64,000 bases of DNA from Coriobacteriia bacterium (GTDB lineage Bacteria > Actinomycetota > Coriobacteriia > Anaerosomatales > PALSA-660), in assembly GCA_025361335.1 (NCBI GenBank), contig JANYAK010000038.1, positions 1 to 64,000 of the forward strand, given 5' to 3'. Below, one piece after another: positions 6,861-15,338 of the stretch (position 1 is its first letter; every line of letters begins with the position of its first letter). The translations under genes and the position numbers were made by a program. The notes under the pieces were generated by a model that worked only from the letters and a program-made list of their open reading frames with translations, was not told the DNA's origin and ran no database searches.

Positions 6861-8764
6861 GACCGCTTCCTCAGCACCCGGACGTCGCCGTCTCGCTTCG
6901 TGACCCCCTGCGCGTCGAAGTACTCGAGCAGCGGCACGATGTACTTGCGGGACGTCCCTGTGATGTCACGCGCGTCCTTCGCGAGCATCGTAGGATGCGC
7001 CCCCAAGTACTCCTCGATGCGCCGCCGGGCCTCTTGGACCGCGGCCGCGGCGAAATGCATCTCGGGGCCGAGCCGTACGACCTTGCCCATGGCGAACAAC
7101 TTGCCGAGCGCCTTTCGAGCGACGCCCGGGTCCACGCCTGCCCGGCTCGCCAGTTCCGCGACCCCCGGTGTGGAGAGCCCGAGCTCCTCGAGGATCGGAA
7201 CCAGCCTGTCCAGCGCGGCATCCTCCTCGGCCAGCGCCGCGACCGCGGCCTGCGGATGCCGCACCGTCCCGGCTGTCGCCCGGACCAGCCCGCGCTGCGC
7301 AGCAAGGTCCACCACCGCGTCGAAGACCCTCTGGGGCACACGCCGATCGACAAGGTCGCGCAACGCACCCCCCGCCACTCCCGTGGCCATGGGGTGATCC
7401 TCATGGAAGCGGAGCAACGCTTCCGCGGTGCCGTCGAAGAGCCGCTCCAGCCCCTCCGGCGTGACGAAGTACGTGTCGGCCGCGACCTTCAATCGGCGAA
7501 GGTCGGCCCGGTTGAGCTCATCCGCCACCCCCGCGCGGGGGATCCCGAGCGCGGTCGCGACCTGCGCCGAGGTCATCGGCACGCCGCGCGAGGCGAGCAG
7601 ACCGAGCGTCGCCCCCGACAGGTCGTGTCGCACCAGCGCCTCGAGAAGAGCGCGCTCCGTGTCGCGCAAGTGCGTCCTCCGCGGCGGGAGCACGTCGAGC
7701 ACTACGCCTCCCCCGATCGTGAGCATCGGAGAATACGAGCGCACGATGAAGCGGTCGTCGTAGCGCGGCGCGATGGGTCCCTCGAGTCTGATCTGGGCGA
7801 AGGCGTGCTCCCCCGGCTGCAGCTCTTCTCCGTCCATCAGCAGGACGCGTCCGAGAACCTCGCGGGTCCCATGATGCACATGGACGCGGGCGCCGGAAAC
7901 GAACGGACGCTCGTTGCCGGGCAGATAGGTGAAGCGTGCGTCGAACCGCTCCGTCACGGTGAGCGTCCCCACAGCGGCGACGACATCCCCACGCGCCACC
8001 TCATCCACGTCAAGCCCGACGATGTTGAGAGCGACACGATGCCCCGCGTCCGCGCGCTCGACCGCCTGGGAGTGCACCTGCACGCCGCGAACGCGGCCCG
8101 TGCGGCCCGATGGAAGGACCTCGACCGGATCGTCCCGGCTCACCGAGCCCGACCACAGGGTGCCGGTCACGACCGTGCCGGAGCCCGCGACGGTGAACAC
8201 GCGGTCCACGGGAAGGCGCATGGGCAGGGAGGCCTGGCGGGCGGGCGCCTCCCCCGAGACGGCGTCCAGAGCGGCGCGCAGTTCGTCGAGGCCGCTCCCG
8301 GTCCTGCTCGACACGGCCACGATCGGGGCGTGCTCGATCGATGTCCCCTCCAGAAGGCGCGCCACGTCGTCGGCCACGAGCGCGATCCAGTCGTCGTCCG
8401 CGAGATCCGATTTGGTGATCGCCACCACCCCCCGCGATATCCCCAGCAGGTCGATGATGGCGAGATGCTCGCGGGTCTGGGGCATGATGCCGTCATCCGC
8501 GGCGACGACCAGCAGCACGACATCGATGCCCGTCGCGCCGGCGACCATCTGGCGGATGAAGCGCTCGTGGCCTGGCACGTCGACGACGCCCATCGAGTTC
8601 CCGCTGGGAAGGTCGAGCCGGGCGAACCCGAGTTCGATCGTGACGCCGCGCTCCTTCTCCTCGGGCAACCGGTCGGGATCCGTGCCCGTGAGCGCCTTGA
8701 CAAGCGCGGACTTCCCATGATCGATGTGGCCGGCAGTACCCAGAATGAGCGAGGCGGCTCCCAC
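6857..8764 (-). CDS. selB: Selenocysteine-specific elongation factor SelB
   Basis: 635 residues from GTG 8764, three bases after selA. The N-terminal GTPase has G1 GHIDHGKS, a switch region ERGVTIELGFA, G3 DVPGHERF and G4 TKSDL. EF-Tu-like beta domains follow, then about 250 residues of winged helices ending in DITGTSRKYIVPLLEYFD, the SECIS-binding module typical of SelB. It delivers Sec-tRNA(Sec) to ribosomes at UGA codons marked by a bacterial SECIS hairpin. Length and domain order are those of a full SelB. Confidence 0.97.
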   Translation of the reverse strand: MGAASLILGTAGHIDHGKSALVKALTGTDPDRLPEEKERGVTIELGFARLDLPSGNSMGVVDVPGHERFIRQMVAGATGIDVVLLVVAADDGIMPQTREHLAIIDLLGISRGVVAITKSDLADDDWIALVADDVARLLEGTSIEHAPIVAVSSRTGSGLDELRAALDAVSGEAPARQASLPMRLPVDRVFTVAGSGTVVTGTLWSGSVSRDDPVEVLPSGRTGRVRGVQVHSQAVERADAGHRVALNIVGLDVDEVARGDVVAAVGTLTVTERFDARFTYLPGNERPFVSGARVHVHHGTREVLGRVLLMDGEELQPGEHAFAQIRLEGPIAPRYDDRFIVRSYSPMLTIGGGVVLDVLPPRRTHLRDTERALLEALVRHDLSGATLGLLASRGVPMTSAQVATALGIPRAGVADELNRADLRRLKVAADTYFVTPEGLERLFDGTAEALLRFHEDHPMATGVAGGALRDLVDRRVPQRVFDAVVDLAAQRGLVRATAGTVRHPQAAVAALAEEDAALDRLVPILEELGLSTPGVAELASRAGVDPGVARKALGKLFAMGKVVRLGPEMHFAAAAVQEARRRIEEYLGAHPTMLAKDARDITGTSRKYIVPLLEYFDAQGVTKRDGDVRVLRKRS

Positions 8765-8767
8765 GTC

Positions 8768-10186
8768 CTACCGCCCGGCGGGCCCGGCCGCGCAGACCCG
8801 CGCCAGAGCGCCGACGACCTCGGCCTCCTCGGCCGTGGTGAGTGTCCGCGGGTCGATGAGGACCCGGTCGTCTTTGATGCGAGTCACGATCGCGGGCTCC
8901 CCAAGGCGCAGTCGCAGTTCGAGGTCGTTCGCGCTCATCGAGCGCGGAGCCAGCGCGACGACAGTGGTCGCGATGTCGGCCATCGGCATCGCGCCCCCGC
9001 CGGCGCGTGCCACGTCGGGCATCGCCACCGCGAGGTACGCGTCACCGCAGGCGCCGATGATGCGGTCGACGAGGAGGCGCGCCCGCACCGCGACCGCGTC
9101 ATTGGGGGTGGTCAGCATCCGCAGGGTCGGGATCTCGGCCAGCGCGCGCTCCGGGTCGAGGTAGAGCCGCAGCGTGGCTTCCAGCGCGGCGAGCGTCATC
9201 TTGTCCATTCGGAGCGCCCGCGCCAGGGGGTGCTTCTTCAGGCGCGCGATCACATGCGCTTTGCCCGCGAGGATGCCCGCCTGCGGGCCGCCGAGAAGCT
9301 TGTCGCCGCTCACCGAGACCAGATCCGCGCCGGCCTCGATGCTCGACCTGACCGTGGGCTCATCGGGCAGGCCGAAGGGTCTGAGGTCGAGCAGCACGCC
9401 GGACCCTTGGTCCTCGTAGACCGGGACGCCGTGGGCACGACCGATCCGGACCAGCTCCGACAGCGGGACCTCCTCCGTGAATCCGACGACACGGTAGTTC
9501 GACGAGTGGACCCTCAGGATCAGCCCCGTCCGCGACGTGATCGCCTGCTCGTAGTCGCTTGCGTGAGTCTTGTTGGTGGCGCCGACCTCCACCATCTTGG
9601 CGCCCGACTGTCGCATGACGTCCGGGATCCGGAAGGAGCCGCCGATCTCGACGAGCTGCCCGCGCGAGACGATCGCCTCCTTGCGAGACGCCAGTCCCGC
9701 GATCCCGAGCAGTACGGCGGCCGCATTGTTGTTCACGGCCATCGCGGCCTCGGCGCCGGTGACGTCGCGGATGAGTCGTTCGACGTGGCTGTGGCGGCTT
9801 CCGCGCTCCCCCGTCGCCACGTCGTACTCGAGCGTCGAGTAGTTGCCTCCGACCTCGAGTACGGCCCGGAGGGCGGAGTCCGCGAGCACGCTCCGCCCCA
9901 TGTTGGTGTGAACGATGATCCCGGTGGCGTTGACGACCCGGCGCAGGGATGGCCGCATCCGTGTCGCGACGAGTCCCGCTGCTGCCGCCGCCACGGTATC
10001 GGCGTCGAACTCGCACGCCTCGCCCGAGAGGATGCGCGAACGCAGGCCTTCGACGATATCGCGCACGGCATCGACGACGACGGCACGCGGCTGGGAGGAG
10101 GCGAGCTCCGTCAGATCGGGGCGGTTGAGCAGATCGTCGGTTCTGGGGAGCCGGCGAAGCAGAGGTCGGGTGTCCATGCGCGCCAT
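8768..10186 (-). CDS. selA: L-seryl-tRNA(Sec) selenium transferase SelA
   Basis: 472 residues, ATG 10186. It is a PLP enzyme that converts seryl-tRNA(Sec) to selenocysteyl-tRNA(Sec) using selenophosphate. Visible family segments are NATGIIVHTNMGRS, GERGSRHSHVE, AVNNNAAAVLL and the PLP-lysine motif SGDKLLGGPQAG near residue 294. The gene lies between yedF (40 bases upstream) and selB (3 bases downstream) in one minus-strand operon. The length is normal for bacterial SelA. Confidence 0.97.
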   Translation of the reverse strand: MARMDTRPLLRRLPRTDDLLNRPDLTELASSQPRAVVVDAVRDIVEGLRSRILSGEACEFDADTVAAAAAGLVATRMRPSLRRVVNATGIIVHTNMGRSVLADSALRAVLEVGGNYSTLEYDVATGERGSRHSHVERLIRDVTGAEAAMAVNNNAAAVLLGIAGLASRKEAIVSRGQLVEIGGSFRIPDVMRQSGAKMVEVGATNKTHASDYEQAITSRTGLILRVHSSNYRVVGFTEEVPLSELVRIGRAHGVPVYEDQGSGVLLDLRPFGLPDEPTVRSSIEAGADLVSVSGDKLLGGPQAGILAGKAHVIARLKKHPLARALRMDKMTLAALEATLRLYLDPERALAEIPTLRMLTTPNDAVAVRARLLVDRIIGACGDAYLAVAMPDVARAGGGAMPMADIATTVVALAPRSMSANDLELRLRLGEPAIVTRIKDDRVLIDPRTLTTAEEAEVVGALARVCAAGPAGR

Positions 10187-10226
10187 TCTAGCCCAGCCAC
10201 CGAACCGATGCGGCGTCGAGGCGCGG

Positions 10227-10565
10227 TCAGGCGACCGTCACGACGTCCGAGTCGCCGGACAGCGCTTCGACCGAGCCGATCATGTCGCCCACCTCGCCCA
10301 CCGCGAGCTCGTCTTTGAGCCCCAGGAAGTCGAGGCATGTGCCGCATGCTCTGACCCTCACGCCCTTCTCGGACAGAAGTCGCAGGTCGTCGAGCGAGGC
10401 CGACCCCTCGCAGGCCAGGCGAACGCCGCCGTTCATGAACAGGATGCGGCCAGGTGGGGTCGCGGAGCGCGCGAGCGCGTAGAGGAAGGCGCGCATGAGC
10501 GTACGCCCGAGCTCCTCGTCTCCAGAGCCGATCCGGTCGGTGACGATCCAGAACGTCTTGGCCAT
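10227..10565 (-). CDS. yedF: DsrE-like selenium metabolism protein YedF
   Basis: 112 residues. The sequence from FWIVTDRIGSGDEELG to ACGTCLDFLGLKDELAVGEVGDM matches the C-terminal DsrE-like domain of YedF proteins that accompany sel genes. The usual N-terminal TusA/SirA-like domain is absent, so this is a stand-alone DsrE version. The CxxC-like CGTC pair could carry sulfur or selenium. It lies 46 bases after selD and 40 before selA, consistent with selenium trafficking to selenophosphate synthetase. Confidence 0.85.
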   Translation of the reverse strand: MAKTFWIVTDRIGSGDEELGRTLMRAFLYALARSATPPGRILFMNGGVRLACEGSASLDDLRLLSEKGVRVRACGTCLDFLGLKDELAVGEVGDMIGSVEALSGDSDVVTVA

Positions 10566-10611
10566 TTCTGCGTGGATCCTCTCACTGCGCGCCGCACCCT
10601 CGCGGATGCGC

Positions 10612-11643
10612 CTAGTCGACCGTGATGGTGCCGGCCGGCCCTTCCGTCACGCTGCCGATGATCGCCGCCCCGGCGCCGCGCGCGGTGAGCGCCGCGACCA
10701 GCGGGCCGGTCAGCTCGGGGGACACGGACATGAGCAGGCCTCCACTCGTCTGGGGATCGCACATGATCCGCCAGCCGACATCGTCTCCGCCGCGCCACGC
10801 CGTGAACGGCCGGACGTACTCGATCACATCGGCCGTGCGCCCGGGTACGACGCCCGCGAGGGCATGCTCGCGGACGCGATCGAACACGGGCACGGCCGCC
10901 GAGTCGAGTCGAGCCGCGCAGTCGCTGCCGGTCAGCATCTCGTGGAGGTGCCCCAGCAGGCCGAACCCGGTCACGTCGGTACACGCGTGGACGCCCACCT
11001 CGACCATGGCCTCCGATGCCCCGCGGTTCAGTGCGGCCATCGACTCGATGACCTCTCTCGCGGTGTCCTCCGTCTCGAGGCCCCGCTTGAGGGCCGTCCC
11101 CATGACGCCGGTGCCGATCGGCTTCGTCAGCACGAGCGCGTCACCCGGCACGGCGCCCACATTGCGCACCACCTTCGACGGGTGGACGGTCCCCATGACC
11201 GACAGGCCGAACTTGGGCTCGTCGTCGTCGATCGTGTGCCCGCCCACGACGACGGCTCCCGCGGCGCGCACCACATCGGCCCCCCCGCGCAGCACTTCCA
11301 CGACGATCCCGGGGTCCAGCGAACACGGGAAGGCCAAGAGGTTCATGGCCGTCAGAGGACGCCCGCCCATGGCGTACACGTCCGACAGCGCGTTCGCGGC
11401 GGTGATCCGACCGAAATCGTAGGGGTCGTCCACGATCGGCGTGAAGAAGTCGACGGTCAGCAGCAGCGCCGTCTCATCGTCCAGCGCGTACACCGCCGCA
11501 TCATCCGACGTCTCGAACCCGACCAGCACCCGGTCCGACACTCCGGGGACGAGCTTATCCAGGATCGCCTGCAGGTCCGCCGGACCGTACTTGGCGGCTC
11601 AACCAGCCTTGCTGGACATCTTCGTGAGTCGGACGGGATCCAC
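10612..11643 (-). CDS. selD: Selenide, water dikinase SelD, a selenocysteine-containing form
   Basis: The ORF track begins at an internal site (11541), but the frame continues upstream through TGA at 11601-11599 in the context KAG-U-AAKYGPADLQAIL. This aligns with the Cys/Sec catalytic position of SelD (E. coli GAGCGCKI). With Sec included, the best start is GTG 11643 (VDPVRLTKMSSKAGU, CGGAG just upstream), giving 343 residues against 347 in E. coli. ATG 11619 and ATG 11703 are alternatives. Other family motifs are FFTPIVDDPYDFGRI, NALSDVYAMGG, VVGGHTIDD, DVTGFGLLGHL and CDPQTSGGLL. It makes selenophosphate from selenide and ATP and heads the operon selD-yedF-selA-selB-GNAT. Confidence 0.93.
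11577..11597 (-). promoter_or_regulatory. Putative bacterial SECIS hairpin in selD
   Basis: Immediately 3' of the UGA the mRNA can form CCGCC-[AAGTACGGTCC]-GGCGG, with GGU exposed about 13-15 bases after the stop codon. A G/U apical loop at this distance is typical of bSECIS elements read by SelB. The stem is short, so it is a prediction. Confidence 0.5.
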
Positions 11644-11756
11644 GACGCTCCGATCATGCTCTCCGGCGGGATGAGCGCCAACCCGGTGTGCGAACAGCTG
11701 CATGCATAAGCATACATGATGATTCCATCAGGCGACATTCTTGATCGCGTTTCCCG

Positions 11757-11790
11757 GCGCCGGCGGAGCTTCGACCTCCGCTGCCGGCGC
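11757..11790 (-). terminator. Strong hairpin after the EAL gene
   Basis: GCGCCGGC-GGAG / CTCC-GCT-GCCGGCGC forms a 12-bp stem with a 3-base bulge, starting at the EAL stop codon. No clear U-tract follows. It separates the EAL gene from the selenium operon. Confidence 0.5.
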
Positions 11791-13160
11791 TAGAACCCGA
11801 GTGCCAGGTCCGCATCGTCCGGGAACGGCAGCACAGGCCGAGAGAACAGGAATCCCTGGCCGTACGCGACGCCGATCTCGCGCAGCGCGGCCAGCTCGGC
11901 CTCGGTCTCTATTCCCTCCGCGACCAGCTTTACGTCCATGCGCTCCGCGAACATGACGAGGCTATGCATGAGTTCGCGCCGCACATCGTCGCTGTCGACA
12001 CCACGCACGAGCGAGATGTCGATCTTGAGCCATTCGGGTCGGACCTCCGCGAGCACCTGCAGGGAACCGAAGCCCGCCCCGGCGTCATCGACCGCGACCG
12101 AGAATCCCAGTGCGCGCAGGTACTCGAGCGTCGAACGGAAAGTCGGGAAATCGATGATGGCAGTACGTTCCGTGATCTCCAGCACGATCCGATCGGGCGT
12201 GATGGAGGCGTCGGCCAGGATGGAGGTGAACATCGCGTCTCGCAGCTCAGGGTCGCCGATCGATTCGGGCTCGATGTTGAGGAACATCAGCCTATCCGGC
12301 TGAAGGGCGGTCGCTGTCTGGATCGCCTGCTTGCGGCACAGCCGCTCGAGCTGCATGACCAGGTCCGAGTCGTACGCCACCTTGAACAACTTGTCCGGGC
12401 GCTCGAACTCCCCGCCCTCCGGTCCGCGGGAGAGGGCTTCGTAGCCGATGACGCTCATATCGTCCAACTTGATCACCGGGTGAACGAGCGTACGGATCTC
12501 GCCGCGCTCGATGATCTCCGCGAGCCGCGCCTTCCGCTCGAGGGCGTCCTTCTCCTCCCGCGTCGAGGACTCGGCCAGAGCGGACTCAAGAGCCTCGTGC
12601 AGCAAGCGCTCGAGACGCATCTTGGGGTCGGCTTTGATGACGGCGGATCCGACGTAGCAGCCGAACTTGCGGTACAGGTTCGCCGGGATGGTGGCCTCGA
12701 GGTCTGCTGCCACGCTCGCTTCGACGCGCCGGGCGAGCTTGGCCAGCGCGCCTTGCTCCATGTGGAGGGTGTTTCGCGGGGGCGAGAGCACGATCACGAA
12801 CGAATTGCCCGAGATCATCAGCTCGGCGACGATGTCCGAATCGCGCAGGTACGAGCCCGTGATGTTCTCGAGGGCCTGCGACACCTCGCGCATGACCTCG
12901 TCGAACACCTTCCAGCCGTAGATCTCCTCGATCTTGCTGTAGCGGACTACGTTGAGGCACAGCAGCGCCACCTCGCCGCGCTCGGCGAGCAGAGCGCGGA
13001 TGCGAGGGAACAGCAGCGGCGTTGTGGGCAGCCCGGTGACCGAATCGAAGAGGAGCTTGCGAAGCTCGGGATGGGTCTCGATGGCGTCGGACAACTCGAG
13101 CCACGACTCGAGCAGGTAGTCGCGAGCGGCCTTCCGGGTCCGATCCATCAGCACCCCCAC
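11790..13160 (-). CDS. c-di-GMP phosphodiesterase with degenerate GGDEF and intact EAL domain
   Basis: 456 residues from GTG 13160; ATG 13148 is an equally possible start. The GGDEF-type half (about 35-200, beginning LLFDSVTGLPTTPLLFPRI) has SGNSF where GGDEF should be, so it is unlikely to make c-di-GMP. The EAL half keeps the catalytic signature: YEALSRG, LNIEPES, LEITERT, DDAGAGFGSL, LKIDISLV, AEGIE and GQGFLF. No transmembrane segment is seen, so it is a cytoplasmic enzyme lowering c-di-GMP, possibly gated by nucleotide binding to the degenerate half. Transcribed alone, by the hairpin after it. Confidence 0.9.
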   Translation of the reverse strand: MGVLMDRTRKAARDYLLESWLELSDAIETHPELRKLLFDSVTGLPTTPLLFPRIRALLAERGEVALLCLNVVRYSKIEEIYGWKVFDEVMREVSQALENITGSYLRDSDIVAELMISGNSFVIVLSPPRNTLHMEQGALAKLARRVEASVAADLEATIPANLYRKFGCYVGSAVIKADPKMRLERLLHEALESALAESSTREEKDALERKARLAEIIERGEIRTLVHPVIKLDDMSVIGYEALSRGPEGGEFERPDKLFKVAYDSDLVMQLERLCRKQAIQTATALQPDRLMFLNIEPESIGDPELRDAMFTSILADASITPDRIVLEITERTAIIDFPTFRSTLEYLRALGFSVAVDDAGAGFGSLQVLAEVRPEWLKIDISLVRGVDSDDVRRELMHSLVMFAERMDVKLVAEGIETEAELAALREIGVAYGQGFLFSRPVLPFPDDADLALGF

Positions 13161-13304
13161 ACTCGCGGTTCGAACCGGCCGCCGCCCCCCGGGGCGGCTC
13201 CGGAGTGTCGACTCCAGACTCTGGGTCGAATGGTAGCACCGCCGACGAGCGAGTGACGTGACCTGCGTCTCACCTCGCTCGCGACCTCCCGGCGCACACG
13301 CCCG

Positions 13305-15338
13305 TCACGCCCACTTCAGGCGCAGGGCCGACGAGCCGTTCGGGGAGAGAGGCACCCCGAAGGTGCCCCCGCCCACGGTGACCGGGGCGCCGCCGCGCAC
13401 GTCGGCGACCGATGCGACGACGCGTTCGGATGTCAGGCCGGCCGTGACTCGATCGGGCGAATGGTTGAGCAGAAGCAGGATGTCGTCGTCGGCGCCGCTG
13501 AACAGACAGATCTCCACCACGGGAGCGTCGCATACCAGCGGAAGCGCGGCGCCGGCCGTGCGGGCGACGTGGCCATACACCGTGCGGAGCAGGGCTGTCA
13601 CCGCCGCTGGCGCCGCCCACGCGTCACCCTGGGCGAGCGCGCGCTCGATCGGGATGGCGAAGTAGACGGCCCTGCCTGAGCCGAAGGCATGCTGCGTCAG
13701 CAGCGGACTCCCCTTCTCGTCGGTGGCCACAACGGTCGCTGAGCCTCCCCCGAGGAGAGCGAAGTGCGCTACGGCAAGCGGAGCGTCGAACGAGCGCAGG
13801 GCGCCGAGAGCATCTTGCTGGGCGACACGACACGAGAGGTCCGCGCGAGGTCCATGGTCACCCAGGAATTCGACTCCGAAGATCTCTCGCAGCGCCGGGT
13901 CGGCGTCTCCGCCCCCGTAGGACGCGATGACCGCGCCCCCTCCCCCGACGAACTCCGAAAGCTCGCTCCATGTGCCGCGCAGCAGCTTCCCCACGCTCGG
14001 CACGATGAGAACACTGAACTCGCCCAGGAGGTCTCCCTCCCGCACTATCTCCACGGGCAGGTGGGACTCCTTGGCGGCGATGTACGCAGCCAGGCAGGCC
14101 CGAGGCCCGTACAGGCCCGCCAGCGACGGGAGCTGCTCGTAGCGTTCGGTCGGGATGAGCACAGCGACACGTTCCGGCTGGGGTGAGTACCTGTGGAGGT
14201 CGACCCGCGCGGCCACCCGGGCGAAGCGGGTGACCTCGTCGAGCGACGGCTTCGGCGTTCCGTCGATGTCCGCGACGCCGACCAGCACTTCGTACGGGTC
14301 GCGGAAGTACGGCTCGCGCCGTTCGGTCGAGACGTCCCGCCACCGGCGCAGAACCACGCCGGAGCCACGGTTCATGAGCGAACCGTAGAGGACGGTGCGA
14401 AGGTAGCCGGCCTCCTGGGCGGCGCTGTGGTCGAGCGACGCGACGCCGGCTCCGTCCACCAGGACAGGCATATCGCGACGCGCGCTTCTCAGGAGGAACG
14501 AGTCGAGATACGTCGCGGGGCCCGACGAGATCGGCCCCTCGGCGGCGTAGGCCGAGTAGGGGGCCGTGGTGTGGCTGATCGCGAGCTCGGACTCGTCGAT
14601 GACGTTGCGGGCGTCCACGCCCGTCGCGCGCATGAAGGTCTCGGGATCGATGCCCAGCAGGATCGGCCGGTCGGGGTCGACGTCCCGCACCGCCTCACGC
14701 AACGTCGCCGCCCAAGCCGCGAGGTCGGAAGCGCTGGCGAAGCCGGCGCAGAACGCCTCGTTCGCCAGGTCCCACGCAAAGATCGCATTCTCCGCGCGAT
14801 GCAGCGACACGATCCGCTGGACCAGAGAGACCTCCCGCTGGATGAGGTACGGGTCGGTCCTCGGGTCCCGGCGCTTGCCCCACGTGACCTCCGTCAGCTC
14901 GGCGAGCCGGTCGTCGGCGAAGAAGCACACGATGAGCTGCAGCCCGTTCTCGCGAGCCGCCGTGACCAGCCGCTGCAGCCGCTGAGCGGCGTCATCGTCG
15001 TAGTTGCCGACCTGCCGCTCGAACAGCTTCCAGGAGATGAAGACGCGCACCAGGGTCAGGCGTGCCGCCGCGAAGGCGCCGAAGTCCGTCTCGATATTTC
15101 CGCCGTACCAGTCGGAGAACGAAGAGATCTCGTCGTCGATGGGCCAGTAATCGATCCCTAGCGGGAAGGTGGCCGAGCGCCTGGGCGCCGGGGCCGGGAC
15201 GGCCGTCGGCTCCGCGGGATCGTCGGCCGATCCGGGAACCGGCCCGCTGCCCTCGGCGGCGTCGCTCGACTCGTCCGCGCGGACCGCGTCCGGGTCGAGC
15301 GGAACCGCGGAGCGCGTCCTTCGCCTTCTGGGCGTCAC
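13305..15338 (-). CDS. Glycoside-hydrolase-like TIM barrel protein with GATase-like domain
   Basis: 677 residues from GTG 15338, overlapping the TPR gene stop (GTGA). After a disordered acidic N-terminus (1-55), residues about 58-340 resemble a clan A barrel (FPLGIDYWPIDDEI, RVFISWKLFE, FAWDLANEAF with an acid/base Glu near 194). The expected nucleophile strand reads PVLVDGAGV, with no glutamate at the usual place. Residues about 370-580 resemble the trimerisation/GATase-like domain of GH42 enzymes (VAVLIPTERYEQLPS, VLIVPSVGKLL, GGGGAVIASYGGGD). No signal peptide is seen. It is the third gene of the corrinoid/TPR operon. Activity and substrate are uncertain. Confidence 0.75.
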   Translation of the reverse strand: MTPRRRRTRSAVPLDPDAVRADESSDAAEGSGPVPGSADDPAEPTAVPAPAPRRSATFPLGIDYWPIDDEISSFSDWYGGNIETDFGAFAAARLTLVRVFISWKLFERQVGNYDDDAAQRLQRLVTAARENGLQLIVCFFADDRLAELTEVTWGKRRDPRTDPYLIQREVSLVQRIVSLHRAENAIFAWDLANEAFCAGFASASDLAAWAATLREAVRDVDPDRPILLGIDPETFMRATGVDARNVIDESELAISHTTAPYSAYAAEGPISSGPATYLDSFLLRSARRDMPVLVDGAGVASLDHSAAQEAGYLRTVLYGSLMNRGSGVVLRRWRDVSTERREPYFRDPYEVLVGVADIDGTPKPSLDEVTRFARVAARVDLHRYSPQPERVAVLIPTERYEQLPSLAGLYGPRACLAAYIAAKESHLPVEIVREGDLLGEFSVLIVPSVGKLLRGTWSELSEFVGGGGAVIASYGGGDADPALREIFGVEFLGDHGPRADLSCRVAQQDALGALRSFDAPLAVAHFALLGGGSATVVATDEKGSPLLTQHAFGSGRAVYFAIPIERALAQGDAWAAPAAVTALLRTVYGHVARTAGAALPLVCDAPVVEICLFSGADDDILLLLNHSPDRVTAGLTSERVVASVADVRGGAPVTVGGGTFGVPLSPNGSSALRLKWA

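Noticed and set aside
6995-10318. 1107-residue plus-strand ORF opposite selB and selA
   Set aside because: It is an antisense shadow caused by high GC; the minus strand encodes unmistakable SelB and SelA, and the product is Arg/His/Gly-rich with no motif.
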